Positions 14,026 through 21,407 are shown, numbered from the stretch's first letter. The stretch: DNA of 21,407 nt from CAZDAM01 sp964503595 (GCA_964503595.1 CAZDAM010000060.1:1-21407), one strand, 5' to 3'. Notes: generated from the letters alone by a model not told the origin. Program-made: numbers and translations.

Positions 14026-15195
14026 ATGAAAACGCGCAACACTCTTCAAACCCTGTCCCTTCAAAACAAAACTGTACTGGTCCGTTCTGATCTGAATGTC
14101 CCTCTGGATGGTACGAACATCACGGACGAGACCCGGATTCAGGCCAGCCTGCCCACCATTCAGTATCTGATCGAACAAAAGGCAACAGTGCTTCTTGCTT
14201 CCCATCTGGGCCGCCCCAAAGGCAAAAACAACCCGGAGTTCAGCCTGAAACCAGTCGCCATACGTCTTCAGAAACTCCTCTCCTGCCCGGTGATCTTTGT
14301 GGAGGACTGTATTGGTGAGGCCGTCACAGAAGCTCTTTCAAAAGTCCAGGAACCTTCCGTCCTGCTTCTGGAAAATGTTCGCTTCTATAAGGAAGAAGAG
14401 ACAAACAATTCCGAATTCGCCAAAAAACTGGCAACTCCAGCAGATTTTTACATCAATGACGCCTTTGGAACCGCTCACCGCGCCCATGCTTCCACAGAGG
14501 CCGTAGCCCATCTTCTACCATCTGCTCCGGGCTTTCTTCTGGAAAAGGAAATCGAATATCTGGGCTCCATCTTCTCAAATCCCAAGCGCCCCCTCATTAC
14601 CGTTATCGGTGGCTCCAAAGTCAGCTCCAAACTGACTGTCCTGAAAACCCTTCTTGAAAAATCCGACAAGGTTCTGGTCGGCGGTGGCATGGCTTTTACC
14701 TTCTTCAAGGCCCAGGGCCATGAAATCGGAAAATCGCTTTGTGAAGAGGATTTCCTTGAAGAGGCCAGATCCCTTCTGAATACCTACCAGGACAAGCTGG
14801 TTCTTCCTGTCGATATTCGCCTGGCTGCCGAATTCAAAGGTGGCATTCCAATCACCATCGCCAAGATTGATTCCTTGCCCGCAGATCAGATGGGACTGGA
14901 TATTGGCCCGGCCACCGAAGAACTCTATATCAGCCATCTGAAAAGTGCCCAGACCGTCCTTTGGAATGGCCCTATGGGAGTATTTGAAATTGAGGAATTC
15001 GCCCAGGGAACCATGAAGCTAGCCCAGGAAATGGCTGGACTGAAAGCCGATACCATTGTTGGCGGAGGGGATTCCGTAGCTGCCGTCACCCAGATGGGTC
15101 TTGCCGATCAGATGAGCCATGTCTCTACCGGCGGAGGAGCATCTCTTGAGTTTCTGGAAGGAAAAACCCTTCCTGGAGTGGCCGCCCTGCTTTAA
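14026..15195 (+). CDS. pgk: Phosphoglycerate kinase
   Basis: This 389-aa glycolytic enzyme transfers phosphate from 1,3-bisphosphoglycerate to ADP in the cytoplasm. All signature blocks are present: VRSDLNVPLD, ASHLGRPKG, LLENVRFY, DAFGTAHRAHAS, VIGGSKVSSKL, VGGGMAFTF, LWNGPMGVFE, GGGDSVAAV and STGGGASLEFLEG. Length is normal, with nothing missing. It appears to be monocistronic: the divergent OPT gene is 139 bp upstream, and a strong terminator begins 18 bp after the stop. The usual gap-pgk-tpi arrangement is absent. A TAGAAT 7 nt before ATG suggests a leaderless transcript. Confidence 0.98.
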   Translation: MKTRNTLQTLSLQNKTVLVRSDLNVPLDGTNITDETRIQASLPTIQYLIEQKATVLLASHLGRPKGKNNPEFSLKPVAIRLQKLLSCPVIFVEDCIGEAVTEALSKVQEPSVLLLENVRFYKEEETNNSEFAKKLATPADFYINDAFGTAHRAHASTEAVAHLLPSAPGFLLEKEIEYLGSIFSNPKRPLITVIGGSKVSSKLTVLKTLLEKSDKVLVGGGMAFTFFKAQGHEIGKSLCEEDFLEEARSLLNTYQDKLVLPVDIRLAAEFKGGIPITIAKIDSLPADQMGLDIGPATEELYISHLKSAQTVLWNGPMGVFEIEEFAQGTMKLAQEMAGLKADTIVGGGDSVAAVTQMGLADQMSHVSTGGGASLEFLEGKTLPGVAALL

Positions 15196-15212
15196 AAACA
15201 GAACTGTCAGCG

Positions 15213-15240
15213 GACCCGAACCGAAGATCGGGTCTTTTTT
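15213..15240 (+). terminator. Intrinsic terminator after pgk
   Basis: GACCCGA (15213-15219) pairs with TCGGGTC (15228-15234) across an 8-nt loop. A run of six T follows at 15235-15240. Confidence 0.88.
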
Positions 15241-15421
15241 GATCTGTCACACCATTGCGTGAGGCATTGAACAGTTGGCTTGCGGAGTCAAAAGCGGCTT
15301 CTTGCTACAGAAAGCCTTCACCGCAGTGCTGAAGAACCGGAACAACCAGCCAATCTTCTGGAAAAAGACCTGAACTCTTTGGGCTCCCAGCGCAGTTCTC
15401 AGAACAAACCGGTTCTTCTGA

Positions 15422-16915
15422 CTAATCGGTGATGGCATCTGAAGGATGCCGGTAATTCACCAAAACCCCGGAGCCCGGATAGAAATAGCCGTTTTCAGCA
15501 ATATCGGTATACCCGTAAGGATTGTCGATTTCATCCAGTGAAAAGGTGGAGCCATAAGCCTTTACCTGACGGGTCACATAGAATTTACGGACCGGTGTCC
15601 CGGCTTCAGCCTGGGAATGTAGCCATTCAATATCATCGTTACGACATCGGATACAGCCATGGGAGCCAGGAGCCAATCGAATCGCCGCCCAGTCCACAAT
15701 GCCTGAGCCATGTGTTCCGTGAAGATACTGGGCGTGGCGATCATTCAGTTTGGCGGTGAATTTGCCAAAAGCCCCTCTTAGAGGATCTTCGTTCCAGGCC
15801 GGATACTCATCATTGCTGTAGTACTGATGCCAGGAACGGATTTTGAAATCCCCGACCCGCGATTTGCTGTTATCACCCTCTTCGTTGTCCGAGTGGTCAG
15901 GATGACCGATCACAATCCGGAATTCCTTCACCACTCCCGAGTCATCATAGACTCTGAGGGTTTCCGAAGGCAGATTGATCAGAATTCTCACCCCTTCACC
16001 AGCATCCTCCGAGGCATTTGCCCGGCGTGATGGAAAACCAGAGCTTTCCGCACAGGTCGCTGCCTGTTGATACAGCTTGGCCAGAACATAGCCCCCGCAA
16101 TCCAGAAGAGCCGGATAGGAATTCATCATCCGCATGAGGGATGTATAACCCAGATAAGGCCTTTCATCAGCAAACTGCCCGGAAAACTCAGCCTGGGCAA
16201 TCTCAACCAGAAGAGAAGACTGATCACCCATTCTCAGGCGAAAGGGAGTAATGCCCCCACGACTCAGAAAATTTCCCATGGCAAGCATTTCTTCGATTCT
16301 GAGAACCCGGTGAAGGCGGGTGACTACCTCTTCAACCTGTCCTGAAGAAATTTCCGGGTTTGCGTCTTCTCCTCCCTGAGCCGCTGGAGCAGCAGAATCA
16401 GAAACAAATGAAGCGGCAATCCAACCCACTGTTCCACTGGAAAGACGAATCTGAATAAAGTCCGGATTTTCGGCCAGCACAACCGAATCCCCTTCCCGGA
16501 CAGTTCCCAGGACATCTCCGGAATCCGGAATCGAACGTACTTCAAGCCCAGAGGTCACCGTCTGGACTTCTTGAGTATAACGGGAGTGAACCCAGCCCTC
16601 CTGAGCACCAAAACGAATCTGAATCCGATCCGAACTGCGACTCATGACTTCAAACTGCTGTCCACCCTGAACTCTGGTCACCACGGTATCGCGTGGGCCA
16701 GGCCCCTGTCTGACGTTCAGGTTGCTCACCCCATCACGAACCCGCCCTTGACCTGTTTTCAGGAGGTTTCGGGGTATCCAGCCGACGTTCTGTTGAAATT
16801 GCACCAGGGCATGGGTCGTGCCGGAAGAAAGAATTTCAAAGCCATTGCCCGAATGAATCCGAGTCAGGACTTCCGCTCCAAGACGAGGATATTTTCTGAC
16901 ATTCAGGTGGGTCAC
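15422..16915 (-). CDS. Triple-SH3 L,D-transpeptidase (YkuD), 5' end frameshifted
   Basis: The main open frame is 497 codons from GTG 16915. Three bacterial SH3 repeats (about 3-52, 62-118, 119-172) have the VxxLNVR and GWI/GWV hallmarks and probably bind peptidoglycan. A linker with an unassigned helical region (about 190-290) follows. A YkuD catalytic domain (about 308-450) has H399-G400 and the active Cys421 in SHGCIR. The enzyme would form 3-3 peptidoglycan cross-links or anchor proteins in the periplasm. GTG 16915 lies inside an SH3 strand, and the signal peptide sits in the adjacent frame just upstream. The intact gene therefore most likely starts at 17097, with one base missing near 16940. 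The stop is TAG at 15422-15424. It diverges from a second YkuD gene. Confidence 0.85.
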   Translation of the reverse strand: MTHLNVRKYPRLGAEVLTRIHSGNGFEILSSGTTHALVQFQQNVGWIPRNLLKTGQGRVRDGVSNLNVRQGPGPRDTVVTRVQGGQQFEVMSRSSDRIQIRFGAQEGWVHSRYTQEVQTVTSGLEVRSIPDSGDVLGTVREGDSVVLAENPDFIQIRLSSGTVGWIAASFVSDSAAPAAQGGEDANPEISSGQVEEVVTRLHRVLRIEEMLAMGNFLSRGGITPFRLRMGDQSSLLVEIAQAEFSGQFADERPYLGYTSLMRMMNSYPALLDCGGYVLAKLYQQAATCAESSGFPSRRANASEDAGEGVRILINLPSETLRVYDDSGVVKEFRIVIGHPDHSDNEEGDNSKSRVGDFKIRSWHQYYSNDEYPAWNEDPLRGAFGKFTAKLNDRHAQYLHGTHGSGIVDWAAIRLAPGSHGCIRCRNDDIEWLHSQAEAGTPVRKFYVTRQVKAYGSTFSLDEIDNPYGYTDIAENGYFYPGSGVLVNYRHPSDAITD

Positions 16916-17097
16916 ACCAGCTCTAAGAAAACCACTTGGAAAGGAAGGACGATGACTTCCGGGAATTCCCCGGCTTCTTCTTTGGAAGCTTCAGAGCTTC
17001 GGAAGAGGTCCGAAAAGTAATCCCAGACCCCAGCAGAAGGGCTGGAAAACACCAGCAAAAACAGGAGAACGGAATTCAGACAGGATTTTTTTTGCAT
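16912..17097 (-). pseudogene. Signal-peptide 5' fragment of the SH3-L,D-transpeptidase gene
   Basis: The ATG at 17095-17097 opens MQKKSCLNSVLLFLLVFSSPS, a clear signal peptide. A short acidic segment (FRSSEASKEEAGEFPEV) follows, and the frame ends at 16912. In the neighbouring frame the SH3 protein continues as PSGFLRAGVTHLNVRKYP. One extra C near 16940 would join them into about 558 codons. I therefore regard this as the true N-terminus of the SH3 protein, split by a genuine frameshift or a base-calling error. An upstream in-frame ATG at 17151 overlaps the divergent gene start and is unlikely to be used. Confidence 0.65.
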
Positions 17098-17136
17098 GCA
17101 CTGTTCACTACGCAAGTAAGAAAAAAAAGATTCAGC

Positions 17137-17142
17137 TATAAT
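17137..17142 (+). promoter_or_regulatory. -10 element, leaderless start of second L,D-transpeptidase
   Basis: A perfect TATAAT lies 7 nt before ATG 17150. No SD is present in the 7-nt gap (TCCTTCC). This is the best-matching of the leaderless-type signals in the window. Confidence 0.6.
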
Positions 17143-17149
17143 TCCTTCC

Positions 17150-17827
17150 ATGCTGAAAATTCTGCTCTTTCTCTGCCTTTTGCTGAATTCAAGGGCGAAT
17201 TGCCCATCAAAGCAAAAATTTATCCGCTCCCTTCCCGAGGATTACGATGCCCGCCTGCTCTATCCCGGTCTGGATCTCAAAGAAGGGTTCTCGATTTGCG
17301 ATCTCGAGTCTCCTACCGGCCAGAAAATTCTGGTCGAGCGAGAAGCCGGAAAGCTTCTCTGGTTTGAGAATGATCTTCTCAAAGAGGAGATTCCGGTCAC
17401 CACCGGGGACACTTCCATTTTTGACAAATCCCGCGAAGGAGACATGGCAACTCCGATCGGAGTCTTTTACATCACGCACAGAAACCCGGCGAGCAGCTTC
17501 CACCTCTCGCTTGGGCTCAGTTATCCAACACCAGAAGACGCCAGTCGGGGCCTCAGGGAAAAGCTGATTGATCTGAAACAGTTCATGGAAATCCGCCAGG
17601 CCCATGAAAAAAGGGTTCAGCCGCCTCAGAACACAGAACTCGGCTCCTGGATCATGCTGCATGGAGAGCCGAACCGGGCTCCGTCTTCTCTGACCCCTCT
17701 CTGGCTCAAGCGTCGTCTGGTCACCGCACGCAATTGGACCAGAGGTTGCGTTGGCATGACCAATGAGGATATCCAGAAGCTCTATCAGGTTCTGACTCCA
17801 GGATCCACCGTTGTCATCTTACCGTAA
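17150..17827 (+). CDS. L,D-transpeptidase, YkuD family
   Basis: This 225-aa exported enzyme has a signal peptide at residues 1-16 (LKILLFLCLLLNSRA) and then a YkuD catalytic fold. VEREAGKLLWFENDLL is the usual first strand. MATPIGVFYITHRN is the 'TPxGxFxI' motif (99-112). His171-Gly172 and the nucleophile Cys200 in TRGCVGMTNEDI complete the site. The family usually has S-x-GC-[IV]-R; here Arg is replaced by Gly-Met, as in some ErfK/YafK-type members. It acts in the periplasm on peptidoglycan stem peptides. Its start is 53 bp from that of the divergent SH3-transpeptidase, which suggests shared control. The stop lies 11 bp before the flavoenzyme gene, whose SD overlaps it. Confidence 0.9.
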   Translation: MLKILLFLCLLLNSRANCPSKQKFIRSLPEDYDARLLYPGLDLKEGFSICDLESPTGQKILVEREAGKLLWFENDLLKEEIPVTTGDTSIFDKSREGDMATPIGVFYITHRNPASSFHLSLGLSYPTPEDASRGLREKLIDLKQFMEIRQAHEKRVQPPQNTELGSWIMLHGEPNRAPSSLTPLWLKRRLVTARNWTRGCVGMTNEDIQKLYQVLTPGSTVVILP

Positions 17828-17833
17828 GGAAAG
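17826..17833 (+). promoter_or_regulatory. Shine-Dalgarno of the flavoenzyme gene
   Basis: AAGGAAAG overlaps the TAA stop of the upstream transpeptidase and sits 5 nt before ATG 17839. This supports cotranscription and coupled translation. Confidence 0.6.
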
Positions 17834-17838
17834 TCATC

Positions 17839-19218
17839 ATGAAGACACTCAAAACTGATGTTGCCGTCATTGGTGCCGGTTCGGCCGGCCTGAATGCCTA
17901 TCGGGCGGCCCGCGCAGCCGGAGCTGAAGTTCTCATGATTGAAGGAGGCCCCTACGGGACAACCTGCGCCCGAGTTGGCTGTATGCCCAGCAAACTTCTG
18001 ATTGCCGCAGCAGAAGCAGTTCACCACGCGGATATTGCCGATGGTTTCGGCGTCAGAGTACCTGGAGTGGAAGTTGATGGCAAAGCCGTCATGCACCGGG
18101 TCAGAAACGAAAGAGACCGCTTCGTCGGCTTTGTTCTGGAATCCGTGGAAAATGTCCCTTCGGAAGACCGTATCTTGGGCTATGCCCGCTTTCTTGGACC
18201 AAATCTTCTTGCTGTGGGCGATGATTTACAGATTGAAGCCGAAAGAATCGTGCTGGCCACCGGAAGCCGCCCCCATGTTCCTGATTTTCTCAAACCCGTA
18301 GCCCATCGCATCCTGACAAACGATGAAATTTTTGAGCGGGATGACCTTCCCTCTTCCGCGGTTGTCTTCGGCACAGGGGTCATTGCCCTGGAACTCGCTC
18401 AGGCCTTGCACCGCTTGAGGGTCCGGGTTCTGGTTCTGGGTCGCTCAGGCAGGATCGGACCTTTCACGGATCCCAGAGTTCAGGAATCCGCCCGCGAATT
18501 CTTTCTGAACGACATCGATCTGGTTCCAAGCCCCAAAGCCCTTCGGATTGAACCTGAAGGCGAAAGTGTCAAGCTTCGTTTCATCACCGACACCGGCCGT
18601 TTACGAGAAGAAAGCTTTGCCTGGGTTCTGGTAGCTACCGGAAGGGTTCCCAATCTTGACCACCTCGATCTTGAGAAATCCGGTCTTGCTCTGAATGCAA
18701 AAGGGCTCCCTTTCATCGATCCAAAAACCCTTCAGTGTTCGGATTCCCATATTTTTATAGCCGGGGACATCACCGGAGAAAAAATGATTCTGCATGAGGC
18801 CTCCGATGAAGGCAAAACCGCCGGTACCAATGCCGGAAACTGGCCCCGTCTTGAAGCCGGACTCCGCCGTGCCCCTCTGGAAATCGTCTTCACCGACCCC
18901 CAGATGGTCATGGTCGGCACCCCGTTTCGAAACCTTCCTAAAAACGCTGCAATTGGTGAGGTTTCCTTCAGAGGTCAGGGCCGCTCCCGCATTCATCAGA
19001 TGAATCAGGGACTGGTTCGCCTTTATGCCGACAGAGCCAGTCACAGATTCCTGGGAGCTGAGATGTTCGGGCCCCGCATGGAACACATGGGACACCTGCT
19101 CTCCTGGGCCGTTCAGGCCGAAATGAGTGTAGAAACCATGCTGGATATGCCTTTTTATCACCCCGTCTTCGAGGAAGGGCTTCGAACCGGTTTAAGAGAT
19201 CTGAAAGCTAAGCTTTAG
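17839..19218 (+). CDS. Dihydrolipoamide dehydrogenase-type flavoprotein
   Basis: This 459-aa pyridine nucleotide-disulfide oxidoreductase has an FAD-binding GAGSAG (12-17) and a redox-active C43-ARVG-C48 pair. It also has TGSRP (141-145), an NAD-binding GTGVIALE (178-185), FIAGDITG and the C-terminal HPVFEE (His441). The GTTCARVGCMPSK variant and the HPVFEEGLRTGLRDL tail mark a subgroup of lipoamide dehydrogenases that are often stand-alone. No E1/E2 subunits or lipoyl proteins are nearby, so its disulfide substrate is unknown. It is cytoplasmic and 11 bp behind a YkuD gene, probably in one transcript. It ends normally about 20 bp before the IS element and is not damaged by it. Function as an oxidoreductase is secure; physiological partner is not. 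Confidence 0.88.
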   Translation: MKTLKTDVAVIGAGSAGLNAYRAARAAGAEVLMIEGGPYGTTCARVGCMPSKLLIAAAEAVHHADIADGFGVRVPGVEVDGKAVMHRVRNERDRFVGFVLESVENVPSEDRILGYARFLGPNLLAVGDDLQIEAERIVLATGSRPHVPDFLKPVAHRILTNDEIFERDDLPSSAVVFGTGVIALELAQALHRLRVRVLVLGRSGRIGPFTDPRVQESAREFFLNDIDLVPSPKALRIEPEGESVKLRFITDTGRLREESFAWVLVATGRVPNLDHLDLEKSGLALNAKGLPFIDPKTLQCSDSHIFIAGDITGEKMILHEASDEGKTAGTNAGNWPRLEAGLRRAPLEIVFTDPQMVMVGTPFRNLPKNAAIGEVSFRGQGRSRIHQMNQGLVRLYADRASHRFLGAEMFGPRMEHMGHLLSWAVQAEMSVETMLDMPFYHPVFEEGLRTGLRDLKAKL

Positions 19219-19229
19219 AGCAATTTGTA

Positions 19230-19245
19230 TCCGCGTTTTCGCGGA
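19230..19245 (+). terminator. Hairpin after the flavoenzyme, overlapping the IS end
   Basis: TCCGCG (19230-19235) pairs with CGCGGA (19240-19245) across a TTTT loop. A T-rich stretch follows but no tight U run, so termination is uncertain. The right arm coincides with the proposed left inverted repeat of the IS. Confidence 0.35.
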
Positions 19246-19254
19246 CCATTTTAG
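19240..19254 (+). repeat. Left terminal inverted repeat of IS
   Basis: Read inward, the left end is CGCGGACCATTTTAG. It matches the right end (21190-21204, reverse complement) at 12 of 15 positions. No clear target duplication was found outside it. Confidence 0.45.
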
Positions 19255-19389
19255 CAGTTTTTTGATTTTTCTGTCTGAGGCCTTGATTGGCGCCGCTCGT
19301 CCCTGCTCACGGGCGTCTTTGGCGAACAGTTTTGCACAAAATTGAGCTCATAGATCCAAACTCAAGGGCGGATATCCGATCCTTTTGAT

Positions 19390-21174
19390 ATGCAAAATAT
19401 GAATGACGCTATAGAAGACTGGTTGGATGAATGCAGAGACGGTGATAGCGAGGAGCGTGTCAGCCGTCTGGCTGGCCATGGCCTGATTGCCTCCATGTAT
19501 GATGAACTTGGCATTGCTAAAGCCATTGATGAAGTCGTGCCCTGGCACGAGAAATCGGAGATTTCATTGGGTAATCTGGTGAAGGCTTTCACGCTCAATG
19601 GCCTCAACATTAAGGCCAGGCCCATCTTTCGTATCGCAGACAACTTCGCCAAGCAGGACTTATACCAGCTATTTGAACCGGATAGCGGAGTCTGCTACGA
19701 AAAGCTCAATGATGATCGATTTGGTCGTTGTCTGGATGCACTCTTCGAATTTGGTGTTTCTCCTCTCTTCGGGCTGGTGATGAAACAGGCCAATCAAAAG
19801 CTTCGAATCAAGGCTCACTTTGGAAATCTGGACTACACCTCCTTTGCGGTAGATGGAGAATACTCGCGCTATGCTAGTGAGCTGATGCAGGAAGAACTCA
19901 CAGCCATACAACCAGCGCGAGCCTATAGCCGCGATCATCGGCCTGATTTGAAGCAAATCAATTTGGCCTTGATGACAGATTCCTTGAATGGAATCCCGTT
20001 TTTCATGAAGCCTTTGTCTGGTAATGCCAGTGATTCCTGGGCCACTCAGGAAATCTTGAAAGGCTTCAAGGAAAACCTCACCACTCCGCACCAGATCCAG
20101 GGAGTGATTGCTGATGCTGCTATGGGAACCCGCGAAAGCCTGCAAACCCTGCACAAAGAAAAGATTCCCTTCATTACACGCGCTCCACAAACCTTTTCTG
20201 AGGTGAAACAGGGAATTGCACACGCCAAAGAAGAGTTTTTGCGGCAAACTCAAGCGGGTACAGTCTCTGAAAATCCTGCCGATGCGATTCCTCAGATTTT
20301 CACCCACGAGACAACCTTTGAATTGCCGTTGCCAAAAGAGAAGGACTCTGATGAGCCCGAATCGATTGCCCTTCGCATGGTTGTGATGCGCTCTCAAGCG
20401 CACGCCGAGCGCAAAGAAAAAAGCTTTGCTAAAAAGCTACAGAAACTCAGAGACGAGGATCAAAAACAGATCCGCAAACTCAAGCGACAGTTGTTTCATT
20501 GTGATGAAGATGCCAAAGTTGCTATCACTGCTTTGGAGGCTGATTTGAAGGTTCTCTCCACGGCCTCTTTGGATATTGATTTTCAGGCTGTTTATGACTC
20601 CAAAGGCCGCCCAGCAAAGGGAGACAACCCGGATTGGTACAAAATCTACATCATCGGAGACACACCGGAGTGTCCTGAAAAGATTTCCCGGTTGCGGCTT
20701 TACGAAGGCTGGTTTTGCCTCTTGACCAACGTCTTAGAAGAGCAAATGGATGCAGATGAGCTGTTCGCGGCCTACAAAAGCCAGAACAAGGTTGAGAGAG
20801 GCTTTCGTTTTCTCAAATCACCTCACTTTCTGCTCCCGGCTATCTATCTGAAAAAGCCCTCGCGCATTGAGTCCTTAATGTTTCTGATGAGCTTATGCCT
20901 TCTGGTTTACTCGGCGTTAGAGAAGACCATTCGAGATGTATTAGGAGACTACAAGGAGGCTTTTTTCCCTGAAAAAGGACGCCCCAACCGCAAAACACGC
21001 CGACCCACGGTGGAATATATTCTGGAGGAGATGGTGTTCATCTCACTGCAAAAAAACTCGGATGACGAATGGGTTATCGCTGGAATCCCAGCTCACATCA
21101 AAAAAATGCTGGCCTTACTGGGACCCGCATTTGTGCGCAATTACATCCCAAAACCAGAACTTAACAGCACTTAA
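19390..21174 (+). CDS. IS1634-family transposase (DDE)
   Basis: This 594-aa transposase catalyses cut-and-paste or copy movement of the element. The N-terminal DUF4277-like region (about 20-100) has the GLIASMYDELGI segment. DDE catalysis rests on Asp148 in LDYTSF (followed by AVDGEYS), Asp242 in IADAAM and Glu469 in the YKSQNKVERGFRFLKSP block. That last block is the clearest family signature. A charged insertion of coiled-coil type (about 335-390) lies between the second Asp and the Glu. The chosen ATG 19390 is the first in frame. No strong SD precedes it, as is usual for poorly expressed transposases. No frameshift is present. Base composition is more A+T-rich than in the neighbours, in keeping with an incoming element. 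Confidence 0.93.
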   Translation: MQNMNDAIEDWLDECRDGDSEERVSRLAGHGLIASMYDELGIAKAIDEVVPWHEKSEISLGNLVKAFTLNGLNIKARPIFRIADNFAKQDLYQLFEPDSGVCYEKLNDDRFGRCLDALFEFGVSPLFGLVMKQANQKLRIKAHFGNLDYTSFAVDGEYSRYASELMQEELTAIQPARAYSRDHRPDLKQINLALMTDSLNGIPFFMKPLSGNASDSWATQEILKGFKENLTTPHQIQGVIADAAMGTRESLQTLHKEKIPFITRAPQTFSEVKQGIAHAKEEFLRQTQAGTVSENPADAIPQIFTHETTFELPLPKEKDSDEPESIALRMVVMRSQAHAERKEKSFAKKLQKLRDEDQKQIRKLKRQLFHCDEDAKVAITALEADLKVLSTASLDIDFQAVYDSKGRPAKGDNPDWYKIYIIGDTPECPEKISRLRLYEGWFCLLTNVLEEQMDADELFAAYKSQNKVERGFRFLKSPHFLLPAIYLKKPSRIESLMFLMSLCLLVYSALEKTIRDVLGDYKEAFFPEKGRPNRKTRRPTVEYILEEMVFISLQKNSDDEWVIAGIPAHIKKMLALLGPAFVRNYIPKPELNST

Positions 21175-21189
21175 AAATAGCAATGTAGC

Positions 21190-21204
21190 CTAAAAGTGCC
21201 CGCG
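21190..21204 (-). repeat. Right terminal inverted repeat of IS
   Basis: Read inward on the minus strand it is CGCGGGCACTTTTAG. Twelve of 15 bases match the left end. The repeat begins 16 bp after the transposase stop. Confidence 0.45.
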
Positions 21205-21270
21205 GAATGTCGGTTCTAAAGCTGGATCGGGTTCGAACTTGAATCCTGCAGATGTGTTTGGTTTCGGCAT
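21190..21270 (-). pseudogene. 5' fragment of an unknown gene truncated by the IS
   Basis: ATG 21268-21270 on the minus strand is preceded by AGGAGA with 7 nt spacing and by an A+T-rich TATAAC/TAACAT further upstream. It reads MPKPNTSAGFKFEPDPALEP then a few residues, and stops at a TAG supplied by the IS inverted repeat. The good initiation signals and the stop in the IS end suggest a real gene cut by insertion. No continuation is found on the other side of the element. The product is unknown. Confidence 0.4.
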
Positions 21271-21407
21271 ATGTGACTCTCCTGATTGCCCTGAAATCTA
21301 TGTTATATCAAAATCAGGTGGCTCAACTAGCTCACATTCCGCACATAGCCTACCGGTACGCCAGGAGACAAAAGCAAACAAATCCAAACAGGTTTCAGTG
21401 GGGTCAT
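21271..21407. other. Right edge, upstream of the truncated gene
   Basis: No open gene is visible on either strand. It probably holds the promoter of the minus-strand fragment that starts at 21270. Confidence 0.4.

Larger units (their letters stand above)
19240..21204 (+). mobile_element. IS1634-family insertion sequence
   Basis: The element is about 1.97 kb and carries one transposase gene. Its proposed ends are imperfect 15-bp inverted repeats, with about 135 bp of left and 16 bp of right non-coding DNA around the ORF. Inside the left end, CGCTCGT (19294-19300) pairs with ACGGGCG (19309-19315), a hairpin of the kind that blocks read-in translation in many ISs. The ORF looks intact, so it may be mobile. 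Ends are inferred from sequence only. Confidence 0.6.

Noticed and set aside
19231..21204. CCGCG flanking both IS ends as a 5-bp target duplication
   Set aside because: With this choice the terminal repeats no longer align at equal offsets, so the inverted-repeat model at 19240/21204 was preferred. The issue stays open.
21190..21270. Resemblance of the truncated N-terminus (DPALEPTFRGH) to starts of WD40 proteins
   Set aside because: Only about 11 residues match, and the last ones come from the IS end. This is not enough for a family call.
1..21407. CRISPR arrays, tRNA/rRNA genes, restriction-modification or defence systems
   Set aside because: No spaced short repeats and no tRNA-like cloverleaf or rRNA-like tracts were seen. 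No helicase, methylase or Cas signatures were seen. The HNH remnant alone is not evidence of a defence system.

Overview
The window is a 21.4 kb piece of a Gram-negative-type bacterial chromosome, about half G+C. One run of 100 Ns (4599-4698) marks a scaffold gap. Gene density is high and intergenic spaces are short. The lineage cannot be fixed from this sequence. A GT9 heptosyltransferase-type enzyme, a RgpF-type glycan protein, PilT-type ATPases and YkuD transpeptidases point to a diderm. A Shine-Dalgarno (SD) sequence precedes several genes. At least four transcription-unit-initial genes instead have a -10 hexamer only 6-7 nt before the start codon, which suggests leaderless mRNAs.

Layout. 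(1) 1-434: almost empty, with two doubtful small ORFs. (2) 435-3911, minus: a tightly packed three-gene unit of a PilT-like ATPase, a second and more degenerate PilT-like ATPase, and a RgpF-like glycan protein. (3) 3958-5634, plus: a secreted phospholipase-D-like pseudoenzyme and a GT9 glycosyltransferase. Both are cut by the N gap and read as one false fused ORF. (4) 5631-6320, minus: an exported protein with a GspB/PilP-like tail. It diverges from an FHA/membrane/coiled-coil protein (6438-7676, plus). (5) 7728-10516, minus: tldD-tldE, the two subunits of a peptide protease. Divergent from them is a compact 69-aa gene with its own promoter and terminator. (6) 10956-13886, minus: an OPT-family oligopeptide transporter, followed by wrecked HNH-endonuclease and DinB-family genes. 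(7) 14026-15195, plus: pgk with a terminator. (8) 15422-17827: two divergent L,D-transpeptidases, one with three SH3 domains and an apparent 5' frameshift. (9) 17839-19218, plus: a stand-alone dihydrolipoamide-dehydrogenase-type flavoenzyme. (10) 19240-21204: an IS1634-family insertion sequence, followed by the start of a truncated gene.

How the parts relate. Regions 2-4 look like a cell-envelope or type IV pilus-like accessory set. Three of its proteins (two ATPases and the PLD-like protein) have lost textbook catalytic residues, so it may be a remodelled, partly non-enzymatic machine. This is the most unusual part of the window. Regions 7-9 combine central metabolism with peptidoglycan cross-linking. 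Several apparent frameshifts (HNH, DinB, SH3-transpeptidase) each look like one missing base in a short homopolymer. Sequencing or assembly error must therefore be weighed against true gene decay.
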